Source: Helicobacter labacensis (GTDB lineage Bacteria > Campylobacterota > Campylobacteria > Campylobacterales > Helicobacteraceae). Taken from it: 46,271 nt of DNA. The stretch lies in the NCBI RefSeq assembly GCF_003660285.1, contig NZ_QXQQ01000013.1, positions 1-46,271 of the forward strand, read 5' to 3'. The translations under genes and the position numbers were made by a program. Under the pieces are notes generated by a model. That model ran no database searches, was not told where the DNA came from, and saw nothing but the letters and a program-made list of their open reading frames with translations. Each line of letters begins with the position of its first letter. Position 1 is the stretch's first letter. Shown one piece after another: positions 33,864-45,686 of this stretch.

Positions 33864-34882
33864 TATCGTTTCCACACTTTAGACAAACCCTTAGCCAATA
33901 AACCGGGTTTTTGTTGTTTGGCAAAACGGCGCAGAGTGGCTAAAAAATGGTGCCACTCGTGGATTTCCATCGCTGGGATCGCCCCGGCGTAATTGGTGTG
34001 GGGGGGTAAATCTTTGCCCACCGCCCCCTTGCCCCCAATTTGGGTAAATTCCCCAATGTGCATATGCCCCCCCGTGCCCACCTGCCCGCCTAAAACCACA
34101 TTACGCCCCATTGTGGTAGAACCTGAAAGCCCCACTTGGGAAACGATGATCGAATGCTCGCCTAGCACGCAATTATGCCCCACTTGCACCAAATTATCAA
34201 TTTTGACTCCCTCTTTGATGTGGGTTACCCCAAAGACGGCGCGATCAATAGTAGTGCCCGCCCCAATCTCTACATGATCATCAATTTGCACAATCCCCGT
34301 ATGCTCGATCTTGACATGCTCGCCCTGCGCTGTGTGGGCGTAACCAAAGCCATCGCTCCCCACCACGCTATTAGCATGGATACGCACATAGTTACCTATT
34401 AAGGTGTTTTGGTAAATAGTAACATTGGGGTAAATTTTACAATGCGCGCCAATTTTCACCCCATCGCCTACCACGACATTAGCCATCAGCACACTCCCCT
34501 CTCCTATCTCCACCCCCTCCCCCAAAACCACCCCGGGCATCAAAACCACCCTCTCCCCTAATTTGGGAGGGTGGGGGTTAATGGGGCGGGTGAACATATC
34601 TAGCTTAAACGCGTCTGAAACGCGCGCAAAGGCTAAATGGGGGTTGGGCGTGATGAGGGCTAAAGAATTGGGGGGGATTTTGCTAGCATGCTCAGAGCGG
34701 ATAAAGATCGCCCCGGCTTTGCTCTCCTTGAGTTTTTTCAAATAGGATTTTTGATCCACATAGCTTAAGTGGTTGGGGGTGGCACTCTCTAGGGGAGCGA
34801 TCCCAGCCACCTCAAAATCCTTAAAATTAGGGGGGAGGGGGATGTCTAGGGAGTAGTGTGCTAATAACGCGCTTAAAGTCAT
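33863..34882 (-). CDS. lpxD: UDP-3-O-acylglucosamine N-acyltransferase LpxD
   Basis: A 339-residue enzyme adding the N-linked acyl chain in lipid A synthesis. It has the N-terminal uridine-binding domain, then a long left-handed beta-helix of hexapeptide repeats (VVLGEGVEIGEGSVLMANVV, IDNLVQVGHNCVLG with the catalytic His) and a C-terminal helical end (WHHFLATLRRF). The ATG at 34882 overlaps the tpiA stop by 4 bp. H. pylori places fabI between tpiA and lpxD; here it is absent. Confidence 0.95.
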   Translation of the reverse strand: MTLSALLAHYSLDIPLPPNFKDFEVAGIAPLESATPNHLSYVDQKSYLKKLKESKAGAIFIRSEHASKIPPNSLALITPNPHLAFARVSDAFKLDMFTRPINPHPPKLGERVVLMPGVVLGEGVEIGEGSVLMANVVVGDGVKIGAHCKIYPNVTIYQNTLIGNYVRIHANSVVGSDGFGYAHTAQGEHVKIEHTGIVQIDDHVEIGAGTTIDRAVFGVTHIKEGVKIDNLVQVGHNCVLGEHSIIVSQVGLSGSTTMGRNVVLGGQVGTGGHMHIGEFTQIGGKGAVGKDLPPHTNYAGAIPAMEIHEWHHFLATLRRFAKQQKPGLLAKGLSKVWKR

Positions 34883-35598
34883 GCAAACTCCTTTGTGCTA
34901 GAAATTTCTACCATTTTAGCCAAATTGTGCGGGTCTAAACTCGCCTTGCCTACCAGCACCCCATCGACATGTTCTAGGGCTAAAATCTCTTCTGTATTCT
35001 CCACCTGCACACTCCCCCCATAGACCATTAGGGGGTTGGCTTTGAGCTTTTGGCGCAAGGATTCTAGGGTTTGATCGATCTCTTGGGGTTGCGCGCTCAC
35101 GCCCGTGCCAATCGCCCAAATAGGCTCGTAGGCGATGAGGAGTTTAGGGTATTGCAAATCAATGCCCCGTAATTGCCCTGCCAAATGTGTTAAGAGCGCG
35201 TCTTGACCCTCTTGGCGTTTTGCTAAACTCTCCCCGATACAAAAGACGATCTGAAAACCATGCCGGGCAAAGAATTCAAACTTTTGCGCACAGAGCGCAT
35301 CGCTTTCCTTTAAGAGCAAACGCCTCTCGCTATGCCCGATCAACACGCTTTTAACCCCCCTCTTCTCTAGGGCGCATAAGGTAACCTCCCCACTAAAAGC
35401 CCCCTCTAGTGCGGGGTAGGCATCTTGGGCTCCTAGGGAAAAACGCGTGTAGGTGTTATTGAGCATACCCAATTCTAATAAGGGGGGGAACACACCCACA
35501 TAAGGGGCACTGGCGCAAGGGAGCGCGCCCTCCAATGTTTCTAAATAAGGGAGTAGGTCTAAGGCGTAAGACTTTAGGTTAGCTAAGACATATTTCAT
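34879..35598 (-). CDS. tpiA: Triosephosphate isomerase
   Basis: A 239-residue TIM barrel: N-terminal VLANLKSYA (NxK catalytic Lys), FSLGAQDAYP, IGHSERR with catalytic His, YEPIWAIGTG with catalytic Glu, and YGGSVQ with VDGVLVGKASL. The ATG at 35598 follows GGAG and matches the family start; the longer frame to 35658 is not supported. It is the first gene of a minus operon with lpxD and kgtP, divergent from frdC. Confidence 0.95.
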   Translation of the reverse strand: MKYVLANLKSYALDLLPYLETLEGALPCASAPYVGVFPPLLELGMLNNTYTRFSLGAQDAYPALEGAFSGEVTLCALEKRGVKSVLIGHSERRLLLKESDALCAQKFEFFARHGFQIVFCIGESLAKRQEGQDALLTHLAGQLRGIDLQYPKLLIAYEPIWAIGTGVSAQPQEIDQTLESLRQKLKANPLMVYGGSVQVENTEEILALEHVDGVLVGKASLDPHNLAKMVEISSTKEFA

Positions 35599-35665
35599 GC
35601 GCGCTCCGCGATCGTAAACTCCAAGAATCTTAGCAAAAGATGGCAAAAGATAACCCAAAAAGTTC

Positions 35666-35671
35666 TATAAT
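35666..35671 (+). promoter_or_regulatory. -10 box for frdCAB
   Basis: TATAAT with predicted start near 35678, about 30 bp before the frdC ATG. Confidence 0.6.
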
Positions 35672-35707
35672 TTCGCTATCATTTTAAAAATTTGAGAAGG
35701 GAGTGGC

Positions 35708-36484
35708 ATGCAGAACGAGGAAATCATAGAGGGCTACTACGGGGTTACCACAGAGCGCAAGAAAAGCGGGGTTTACGCCAAGTTAGATTTTTGGCAGAGC
35801 GCGACCGGGCTCATTTTAGCTCTATTTATGATTGCGCACATGTTTTTGGTAAGCAGTATTTTAATTAGCGATCGCGCCATGTATGCGGTAACAAAATTCT
35901 TTGAGGGGAGCTTGTTTATCAAAGCGGGCGAGCCGGCTATTGTAAGCGCGGTGGCCGCGGGGGTGATTGTGATCTTGGTCGCGCATGCCTTTTTGGCATT
36001 GCGCAAGTTCCCTATCAACTACCGCCAATACAAGATTTTTAAAACCCATAAACACCTCATGCAGCATGGCGATACCACGCTGTGGTTTGTGCAAGTGGGC
36101 ACGGGTTTTGCGATGTTCTTTTTAGCCAGCGTGCATTTATTTGTCATGCTCACTGCCCCCCATAGCATTGGTCCCCATGGCTCATCTTATCGCTTTGTCA
36201 GCCAGCATTTTTGGTTGCTCTACATTTTCTTGCTCTTTGCGGTGGAATTGCATGGCTCTATTGGGTTGTATCGCTTGGCGATCAAATGGGGCTGGTTTAA
36301 AAATCTAGGCATTGAGGGCTTGAGAAAAGCCAAATGGAGCATGAGCGCGTTTTTCATTGTGCTAGGTTTGCTCACTTATGGAGCCTACATCAAAAAGGGG
36401 ATCACCCAAAGAAGTCAGGGCATTAGCACGATGCAACAAGCGATCCAGCTAGACGAACAACTGCATAAGGAAGGAAAAGAATGA
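35708..36484 (+). CDS. frdC: Fumarate reductase cytochrome b subunit
   Basis: A 258-residue diheme quinol-oxidising subunit with five helices. Candidate heme His residues occur in [13 protein letters not shown]-like, [10 protein letters not shown] and [18 protein letters not shown] segments and in IAHMFLVS. It anchors FrdAB to the inner membrane and feeds electrons from menaquinol. The ATG follows GAAGGGAG. ATGA overlap with frdA. Order frdC-frdA-frdB is as in H. pylori HP0193-HP0191. Confidence 0.95.
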   Translation: MQNEEIIEGYYGVTTERKKSGVYAKLDFWQSATGLILALFMIAHMFLVSSILISDRAMYAVTKFFEGSLFIKAGEPAIVSAVAAGVIVILVAHAFLALRKFPINYRQYKIFKTHKHLMQHGDTTLWFVQVGTGFAMFFLASVHLFVMLTAPHSIGPHGSSYRFVSQHFWLLYIFLLFAVELHGSIGLYRLAIKWGWFKNLGIEGLRKAKWSMSAFFIVLGLLTYGAYIKKGITQRSQGISTMQQAIQLDEQLHKEGKE

Positions 36485-38535
36485 ATATCATCTATTGCGA
36501 TGCGTTGGTGGTGGGTGGCGGTTTGGCAGGCTTGCGTGCGAGTATCGCGTGCAAACAAAAGGGCTTGCACACCATTGTGCTAAGTCTTGTGCCTGTGAGG
36601 CGTTCCCACTCAGCTGCCGCACAAGGGGGCATGCAGGCAAGTTTGGGCAATGCCAAGATGAGCGAGGGGGACAATGAGGACTTGCATTTTTTAGACACGG
36701 TGAAGGGGAGCGACTGGGGTTGTGATCAGCATGTTGCGCGCATGTTTGTTACCACCGCGCCCAAAGCCATTAGGGAGTTGGCTAGCTGGGGCGTGCCCTG
36801 GACACGCATTAAAAAGGGGGATCGCAAGGCTGTGATCAATGGCGAGCATGTTACTATCACGGAAAGAGAGGATCGCCATGGCTATATCCAAAGCCGCGAC
36901 TTTGGGGGCACGAAGAAGTGGCGCACCTGCTTTACCGCCGATGCCACCGGGCATACCATGCTCTATGCCGTGGCTAATGAAGCTTTGCACCATGGCGTGG
37001 ATATTTGCGATCGTAAAGAGGTTTTGACCTTAATCCACCATGAAGGCGTGTGCTATGGGGCAGTGGTGCGCGATCTCATCACCGGGGAGTTGAGTGCCTA
37101 TGTCTCTAAGGGCACGCTTTTAGCTACCGGAGGCTATGGGCGGGTCTATAAACACACCACCAATGCGGTGATCTGTGATGGAGCCGGGATTGCCAGCGCG
37201 CTAGAAACCGGGGTAGCCAAGCTAGGTAACATGGAAGCGGTGCAATTCCACCCTACCGCTTTGGTGCCTAGTGGGATCTTGATGACTGAAGGGTGCAGAG
37301 GCGATGGGGGGATTTTGCGCGATAAATTTGGGCGCAGATTCATGCCCGCTTATGAGCCTGAAAAGAAAGAATTAGCCAGCCGTGATGTGGTGAGTCGGCG
37401 TATTTTAGAGCACATTAAAAAGGGCTATGGCGCGCCCTCCCCTTATGGCGATCATGTGTGGTTGGACATTGCCATTTTGGGTCGAGAGCATGTAGAAAAA
37501 AACCTACGCGATGTGCATGACATCGCTAAGACCTTTGCGGGCATTGATGCAGCAGATGATAGCGTGGAGAGCGAGGAAAACATGAAAGACATGCCCAAAG
37601 ATGAGGAGCAATTTGGGCAGGGCGCGCCCAAACAAAGAGGTTGGGTGCCAATTAAGCCCATGCAACACTACTCTATGGGGGGACTACGCACCAATTACAA
37701 GGGAGAGAGTCATCTTAAAGGACTCTTTTGTGCAGGTGAGGCAGCCTGTTGGGATTTGCATGGCTTTAACCGCCTAGGGGGTAATTCTGTGAGCGAGGCG
37801 GTGGTGGCTGGGATGATTATTGGGGATTACTTTGCCCAGCATTGCGCTCAGGCGAGTATTGAGATCAACACCCAAATCGCCCAAAATTTCATCCAGCGCA
37901 CCCAAGATCACCTGCAAGGTCTCTTGCATAACGAGGGCAAGGAAGATGTCTATGTGATCAGAGAGCGCATGCGCGAAATTATGGATGAAAAAGTGGGGGT
38001 CTTTAGAGAGGGGGCGATCTTAGAGGAGGCTGTGCATGAGCTAGAAGAGCTTTACAAACGCGCCCAGCATATCCATGTCAAAAATAAGAAAACCCATAAC
38101 AACCCCGAGCTAGAGGACGCTTATCGCACCCAAAAAATGCTCAAACTTGCCTTATGTATTGCTAAGGGCGCGCTAGATCGCACTGAAAGTCGCGGGGCGC
38201 ACACCCGTATCGATCACCCCAAAAGAGATGATGCTAATTGGCTCAAGCGCACTCTAGCCTCTTGGGAAGACCCTGCTCAAACTTTGCCCACCTTGAGCTA
38301 TGAGGATTTAGACATCATGACCATGGAAATTAGCCCCGACTTTAGGGGCTATGGGGCTAAGGGCAATTTCATCCCCCACCCTCTTAAAGAGGAGAGAGAC
38401 GCTCAGATTGCCAAAATTACAGAAGAGATCAAGGCGCGCGGAGGGGATCGTTACGCTCTGCAAGAAGCCTTGATGCCCTTTGATTTGCAACCCCAGTATA
38501 AAGCCCGCAACATCAGACTAGGAGAAAATTCATGA
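36481..38535 (+). CDS. frdA: Fumarate reductase flavoprotein subunit
   Basis: A 684-residue subunit that reduces fumarate. The FAD site [13 protein letters not shown] is followed by [18 protein letters not shown] (covalent-FAD His), catalytic-region [20 protein letters not shown], and [10 protein letters not shown] with the ending [17 protein letters not shown]. The length is near that of the Helicobacter/Wolinella subunit (slightly shorter than H. pylori's). Anaerobic respiration with fumarate is a main energy route in this genus. Confidence 0.97.
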   Translation: MNIIYCDALVVGGGLAGLRASIACKQKGLHTIVLSLVPVRRSHSAAAQGGMQASLGNAKMSEGDNEDLHFLDTVKGSDWGCDQHVARMFVTTAPKAIRELASWGVPWTRIKKGDRKAVINGEHVTITEREDRHGYIQSRDFGGTKKWRTCFTADATGHTMLYAVANEALHHGVDICDRKEVLTLIHHEGVCYGAVVRDLITGELSAYVSKGTLLATGGYGRVYKHTTNAVICDGAGIASALETGVAKLGNMEAVQFHPTALVPSGILMTEGCRGDGGILRDKFGRRFMPAYEPEKKELASRDVVSRRILEHIKKGYGAPSPYGDHVWLDIAILGREHVEKNLRDVHDIAKTFAGIDAADDSVESEENMKDMPKDEEQFGQGAPKQRGWVPIKPMQHYSMGGLRTNYKGESHLKGLFCAGEAACWDLHGFNRLGGNSVSEAVVAGMIIGDYFAQHCAQASIEINTQIAQNFIQRTQDHLQGLLHNEGKEDVYVIRERMREIMDEKVGVFREGAILEEAVHELEELYKRAQHIHVKNKKTHNNPELEDAYRTQKMLKLALCIAKGALDRTESRGAHTRIDHPKRDDANWLKRTLASWEDPAQTLPTLSYEDLDIMTMEISPDFRGYGAKGNFIPHPLKEERDAQIAKITEEIKARGGDRYALQEALMPFDLQPQYKARNIRLGENS

Positions 38536-39260
38536 GTCGCACCATCACCATCAAAGCCCTCAAATTTGACCCCCAAAGCGCGGTGTCTAAGCCCCATTTT
38601 AAGGAGTATCAGTTAGAGGAAATCCCCTCCATGACTCTTTTTATCGCCTTGGGCATTATTCGCGAAACCTTGGATCCGGATTTGAGTTTTGATTTTGTAT
38701 GCCGGGCGGGGATTTGTGGGAGTTGTGCGATGATGGTCAATGGTCGTCCGCGTTTGGCGTGTAAAACCTTGACTTCTAGCTTTAGCGAGGGGGTGATTAC
38801 GCTAATGCCCATGCCCTCTTTCCCCTTGATTAAGGATTTGAGCGTGAATACGGGCGAGTGGTTTTTTAGCATGACTAAACGCGTGCAAAGTTGGGCGCAC
38901 CACCGCAAAGAGGTGGATATTACCCAACCAGAAGAGCGCATTGACCCAGATGAAGCCCAAGCGGTGTTTGAGCTGGATCGTTGCATTGAGTGCGGGTGTT
39001 GCATTGCTGCGTGTGGCACGAAACTTATGCGTGAAAACTTCTTAGGGGCTGCTGGGTTAAACCGCGCGATGCGCTTTCTCATTGATTCGCATGATGAGCG
39101 CAGTGATGAGGATTTTTACGAATTAGTGGGCGATGACGATGGGATTTTTGGGTGCATGAGCTTGATTGGTTGCCATGACACCTGCCCTAAGCAAATCCCC
39201 TTGCAAGAGAGTTTAGCCAATTTGCGCAACCGCATGGTGAAGGTGGGTAGGGAACGCTAG
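38532..39260 (+). CDS. frdB: Fumarate reductase iron-sulfur subunit
   Basis: A 242-residue subunit carrying three clusters: [2Fe-2S] ligands in [21 protein letters not shown], [4Fe-4S] ligands in [12 protein letters not shown], and [3Fe-4S] ligands in [18 protein letters not shown]. It passes electrons from FrdC hemes to FrdA flavin. It overlaps frdA by 4 bp and is followed 12 bp later by the PLD gene. Confidence 0.97.
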   Translation: MSRTITIKALKFDPQSAVSKPHFKEYQLEEIPSMTLFIALGIIRETLDPDLSFDFVCRAGICGSCAMMVNGRPRLACKTLTSSFSEGVITLMPMPSFPLIKDLSVNTGEWFFSMTKRVQSWAHHRKEVDITQPEERIDPDEAQAVFELDRCIECGCCIAACGTKLMRENFLGAAGLNRAMRFLIDSHDERSDEDFYELVGDDDGIFGCMSLIGCHDTCPKQIPLQESLANLRNRMVKVGRER

Positions 39261-39272
39261 GTTTTTCTAGCC

Positions 39273-40826
39273 TTGCGTCTTTGCTATTGGGCACTCTTGT
39301 GCCTTGTAGTGTTGGCTGGGTGCACCATTATCCGCCAACAAGGTCCCTATGCGCATTCCCAATTAGAACACTATGATCCCAAACAGACCCCTATTGCTAG
39401 GATTTATGCTACCCAGTTAGCCCAAAAGCCCACCCAGAGTTTGGGTTTTCTCCTCCAAGAGGGCGATCAAGCCTTGTTGCAACGCATCGCCTTGATCCGC
39501 ATGGCTACCCACAATATTGACATCCAAACCTATCTTTACAAGAACGACATCTCTGCGCGCGCGATGATGTTTGAACTCTACAGGGCGGCTAATCGGGGGG
39601 TGAAAGTGCGCTTGTTAATTGATGACAATGGCTTAGATTCGGACATGTCAGACATTATCATGTTAGACACCCATCCTAATATTGATGTGAAAATCTTCAA
39701 CCCCTACCGCATGCGCAACAAAGGTTTACGCATTCTTGAGATGTTAGCCGATTACGATCGCATCAAAAAGCGCATGCACAATAAACTCTTCATCGTGGAC
39801 AATATCGCTTTAGTGATCGGGGGGCGCAATATCGCCGATGTCTACTTTGACAACGATTTAGAAGAAAATTTCTTGGACATTGACGCGCTGTTTTTAGGTC
39901 CAGTGAGTCTGCAAGCCAAACAAAGCTTTTTGCAATACTGGAACTTCCCTAGCGCGATCCCAGCGCACTTATTACCCAGTCATTCCAAACTCAAAAAATA
40001 CGCCAAAACCTACCAAAGCCGCCTCTCCAAGATTCTCTACCCCCCCAACCAGCACACCCACTATGAAGAGCATGTTTTAGAATTCATGCGCGCCTTTATC
40101 CATAAAAAACAAATTGCCTACCAGGGGCAAACCTCCTTTATCGCCGATAGCCCCTATAAAATTTATACCCCCAAGCCCAAATCGCCTATTAAAAAAGCCC
40201 TCAAAGCCATTTTAGCGCACACCACTAATTCGCTCTACATCGCCTCCTCCTATCTCGTGCCCGGGCGCGCGCTGTTGAAACGCTTTATCCAAAAACTCAA
40301 TGCGGGCTTAGAACTCAATATCCTCACCAACTCTCTAGCTTCTACCGATGCGATTGTAGTCTATGGGGCATGGGAGCGATACGCTAAAAAGCTTGTGGAA
40401 GCGGGGGCGAATGTCTATGAAACTAAAAGCGATCTCTCTAAATACGCGCGCTACACGCGTAGGGGGCTTAAACTCCAGATCAAGGGACGGCTTAAAAACT
40501 CTTTGCATAGCAAAACCTTGATCTTTGATGGGCACAAAACTTGGATTGGGAGTTTCAACTTGGACGCGCGTTCGGCGGGCATCAACACCGAATCGGTAGT
40601 GATCTTTGAAAATAAGAAATTCGCGCTTTACTTGCAGGGGTTGATGCAAGAGCAGATGCAAGAGAGTTGGCATTTGCTTGTGCTCAAACACGCTCTGCGC
40701 CACAAACTGGTGTGGGAGGGGGTGGAAAACGGGCATGTGATTCTCTATGACAAACCCCCCAACACCTCCGCTTTGTTGCGCTTTATCAAGGATTGGTCTA
40801 GGATATTGCCCGAGAGTGAGTTGTGA
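39273..40826 (+). CDS. Phospholipase D-family lipoprotein (cardiolipin synthase-like)
   Basis: A 517-residue protein with a lipobox (LCLVVLAGC) after a short signal peptide, then two HKD motifs: HNKLFIVDNIALVIGGRNIAD and HSKTLIFDGHKTWIGSFNLD. Two HKD motifs make one active site for phosphatidyl transfer or hydrolysis, as in cardiolipin synthases and YmdC/ClsC-like proteins. The start is TTG at 39273. Position after frdB matches HP0190. It is probably envelope-anchored and acts on phospholipids; exact reaction is not known. Confidence 0.9.
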   Translation: MRLCYWALLCLVVLAGCTIIRQQGPYAHSQLEHYDPKQTPIARIYATQLAQKPTQSLGFLLQEGDQALLQRIALIRMATHNIDIQTYLYKNDISARAMMFELYRAANRGVKVRLLIDDNGLDSDMSDIIMLDTHPNIDVKIFNPYRMRNKGLRILEMLADYDRIKKRMHNKLFIVDNIALVIGGRNIADVYFDNDLEENFLDIDALFLGPVSLQAKQSFLQYWNFPSAIPAHLLPSHSKLKKYAKTYQSRLSKILYPPNQHTHYEEHVLEFMRAFIHKKQIAYQGQTSFIADSPYKIYTPKPKSPIKKALKAILAHTTNSLYIASSYLVPGRALLKRFIQKLNAGLELNILTNSLASTDAIVVYGAWERYAKKLVEAGANVYETKSDLSKYARYTRRGLKLQIKGRLKNSLHSKTLIFDGHKTWIGSFNLDARSAGINTESVVIFENKKFALYLQGLMQEQMQESWHLLVLKHALRHKLVWEGVENGHVILYDKPPNTSALLRFIKDWSRILPESEL

Positions 40827-40881
40827 GTTTGGCTTGCAGGCTATCCTAGCGCCTAATCATAGAAAGTTTTTACCCTACATC

Positions 40882-40890
40882 TGCTAAAAT
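40882..40890 (+). promoter_or_regulatory. Extended -10 for gatA-guaB
   Basis: TGCTAAAAT, identical to the element before the MFS gene, with predicted start near 40897 and a leader of about 19 nt. Confidence 0.5.
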
Positions 40891-40915
40891 GCGCCCTAAA
40901 ATCGTTAGGAAGACC

Positions 40916-43710
<2,795 letters not shown>

Positions 43711-43719
43711 AGGAAAACT

Positions 43720-43920
43720 ATGCGCTTAATTATCAATGGGGAATCGAAGCATTTTGAAGAAACCCTAAGTGTTCAGTCTCTCATAAAAGAGTTGGGCATT
43801 GATTCGCAGGTGTGTGCCATTGCGCGCAATAGCGTAGTGGTCAAAAAAGAGGACTGGGCGCATACCCAGCTCCAAGACAACGATCGCCTAGAGTGCTTGC
43901 AATTTATGGGGGGAGGGTGA
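43720..43920 (+). CDS. thiS: Sulfur carrier protein ThiS
   Basis: A 66-residue ubiquitin-like protein ending in the diglycine tail FMGGG that is adenylated and thiocarboxylated to supply sulfur for the thiazole of thiamine. Core residues LIINGESKHFEETLSVQSL and ARNSVVVKKEDWAHTQLQDND fit ThiS. It is 9 bp after guaB; no other thi genes are near. Confidence 0.85.
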   Translation: MRLIINGESKHFEETLSVQSLIKELGIDSQVCAIARNSVVVKKEDWAHTQLQDNDRLECLQFMGGG

Positions 43921-44657
43921 GTGCCTCTTTCCCCTCTTTATCTAGCGATGCGCTCTTCATCGCAGACGCGCACCACAAGCCAGACAGCCCCGCTTTTGCC
44001 CTGCTTGTAGATCAACTCCTAAAAACGCCTCCCAAGCAGGTGTTTTTAATGGGGGATATTTTCCACATCTTGGTGGGGCAAGTAACAAGCACACTCAAAC
44101 CCCACCGCGCCATGTTAGATAAAATCCACGCCCTAAGCCAGATCACCCAAGTTTTCTACTTTGAGGGCAATCACGATCTAGCTTTAAGCGCGCTAAAAGC
44201 CCTCCAGCGCACTGAGATTTACCCTAGATCGCGCCAACCTGCCTTTTTTCGCTACAAGGAGCGTCTTTTTTCTCTAGCGCATGGCGATCTCTTTGTGGGG
44301 CGGGGCTATGAAATTTACATCCGCTTGTTAAAGCGCTCTTGCGCATTACTAGGGTATTTGGATAAAGTCTTGGCGCGCGCCTATCCTTACATCCAAAAGC
44401 CCCTTGATGCCAAATGCATCAAAACCCTTGATTTAGATATGCCCTCTCTAGCCAGCTTTGCTAAAGCACGCCTAGCCCTCCACGCCCTCCACGCCCAAAG
44501 CAAGGGGATAGAACGCTTAGGGGGGGTGATCGAGGGGCATTTCCATGTGGGGAAGTGCTACTACCATACCCAAAGCGCGCAAGTTTACTATGGTTTACCC
44601 TGTTTTTATCATACCCAAAGCGCGCCCACCCTACAAACATGCATGCCTAAAATCTAG
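43917..44657 (+). CDS. LpxH-like metallophosphoesterase
   Basis: A roughly 246-residue calcineurin-type phosphoesterase with the metal motifs LFIADAHH (DxH), LMGDIFH (GD), FEGNHD (GNHD), LAHGD and EGHFHVG (GHxH). The pattern and size resemble UDP-2,3-diacylglucosamine pyrophosphatase LpxH of lipid A synthesis. The usual GDxxD aspartate is replaced (GDIFH), so other phosphoesters are possible. The start may be GTG at 43917, which overlaps the thiS end, or GTG at 43893. The C-terminus holds a 16-bp duplication giving YHTQSA twice. Confidence 0.7.
   Translation: MSASFPSLSSDALFIADAHHKPDSPAFALLVDQLLKTPPKQVFLMGDIFHILVGQVTSTLKPHRAMLDKIHALSQITQVFYFEGNHDLALSALKALQRTEIYPRSRQPAFFRYKERLFSLAHGDLFVGRGYEIYIRLLKRSCALLGYLDKVLARAYPYIQKPLDAKCIKTLDLDMPSLASFAKARLALHALHAQSKGIERLGGVIEGHFHVGKCYYHTQSAQVYYGLPCFYHTQSAPTLQTCMPKI
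44565..44580 (+). repeat. 16-bp direct repeat, copy 1
   Basis: CATACCCAAAGCGCGC, repeated at 44610-44625 with an in-frame 45-bp period inside the LpxH-like gene. Confidence 0.9.
44610..44625 (+). repeat. 16-bp direct repeat, copy 2
   Basis: Second perfect copy of the 16-bp sequence; both copies encode HTQSA preceded by Tyr. Confidence 0.9.
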
Positions 44658-44668
44658 CAAAATTAGGG

Positions 44669-44674
44669 TAGAAT
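44669..44674 (+). promoter_or_regulatory. -10 box for cheV
   Basis: TAGAAT about 27 bp before the cheV GTG start. Confidence 0.4.
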
Positions 44675-44701
44675 TAAAGTAAGATCAAAGTAGGGAATGG
44701 C

Positions 44702-45640
44702 GTGACGGAGCAAAGTTTGGATACGGCTTTAAACTTGGGAGAGATCGAGTTGGTGGATTTTCGTATCTTTGGACTGCAGGGGGATCAGCCCTATGAGGGC
44801 ATCTATGGGATCAATGTCTCTAAGGTGCAAGAGATCATCATGATGCCTGAAATTTTTGAGTTCCCCACGCATTTAGATTATGTGGTGGGGGTGTTTGATT
44901 TGCGATCCATTGTGATGCCCCTTATCGATCTCTCTGTGTGGCTAGGGATTGTAGAGGACAGCGCGCGCATTGAGGAAAAAGTGGTGGTGATCACCGAGTT
45001 TAGCAATGTTAAAATGGGTTTCATTGTGCATGAAGCCAAGCGCATTCGGCGCATTAGCTGGAGCGATGTCAGACCTGCCATCTTTAGCGCGCACAGCAAC
45101 GCGGGCAAGGATCGCATTACCGGGACCACGCAGATCGAGGGGGATAAAACCCTTTTGATCTTGGATTTAGAGAGCATTTTAAACGATTTTGAATTGCATG
45201 TAGAGCACCCCCAAAGAGACACTCTGCACGCCCAGCATGAAAAGAAATTCAAAGGCACGGTGCTCTTCTTAGATGATAGCAAAGCCGCGCGCAAGATCAT
45301 CAAAAACACCTTATTGCAACTAGGTTTTGATGTGGTGGAGGCTGTGGATGGGGTGGATGGCTTGGCAAAGCTAGAACAGCTCTACGCCCAGCATGGGGAG
45401 AATTTAAACCGCGTGCTCAAGCTCATCGTCTCCGATGTGGAAATGCCTAAAATGGATGGGTATAACTTCTTTTCTAAAATCCAAGAGGACATGCGTTTTG
45501 CTGACATTCCGGTTTTGTTCAACTCCTCCATTTGTGATGACTACAGCGCGCAAAAGGCGTTGGATTTGGGCGTAAAGGGCTATTTAGTGAAGTTCAACGC
45601 GAATCGTTTTGCTGAGGAAGTGGCTAAAATTCTAGGATAA
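44702..45640 (+). CDS. cheV3: Chemotaxis coupling protein CheV3
   Basis: A 312-residue fusion of a CheW-like coupling domain (about 15-165) and a receiver domain (about 185-312). The opening ELVDFRIFGLQGDQPYEGIY, the middle MGFIVHEAKRIRRISWSDV and the receiver FLDDSKAARKIIKN with phospho-Asp in IVSDVEMPKMDGY closely follow HP0393 (CheV3). Receiver switch residues NSSIC and the Lys in LVKFNA are present. GTG start at 44702 with AGGGA upstream. cheA follows 46 bp later, as in H. pylori. Confidence 0.95.
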   Translation: MTEQSLDTALNLGEIELVDFRIFGLQGDQPYEGIYGINVSKVQEIIMMPEIFEFPTHLDYVVGVFDLRSIVMPLIDLSVWLGIVEDSARIEEKVVVITEFSNVKMGFIVHEAKRIRRISWSDVRPAIFSAHSNAGKDRITGTTQIEGDKTLLILDLESILNDFELHVEHPQRDTLHAQHEKKFKGTVLFLDDSKAARKIIKNTLLQLGFDVVEAVDGVDGLAKLEQLYAQHGENLNRVLKLIVSDVEMPKMDGYNFFSKIQEDMRFADIPVLFNSSICDDYSAQKALDLGVKGYLVKFNANRFAEEVAKILG

Positions 45641-45651
45641 GCTAAATCCTG

Positions 45652-45657
45652 TATAAT
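45652..45657 (+). promoter_or_regulatory. -10 box for cheA
   Basis: TATAAT in the 46-bp cheV-cheA gap, predicted start near 45664. It may give cheA its own transcript. Confidence 0.5.
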
Positions 45658-45686
45658 GAAAATTAAACTTAAGCAAAGGGGCTAAC

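Noticed and set aside
38609-39082. A 157-codon minus-strand frame opposite frdB
   Set aside because: Lies wholly within frdB, whose iron-sulfur motifs are intact; no ribosome site.
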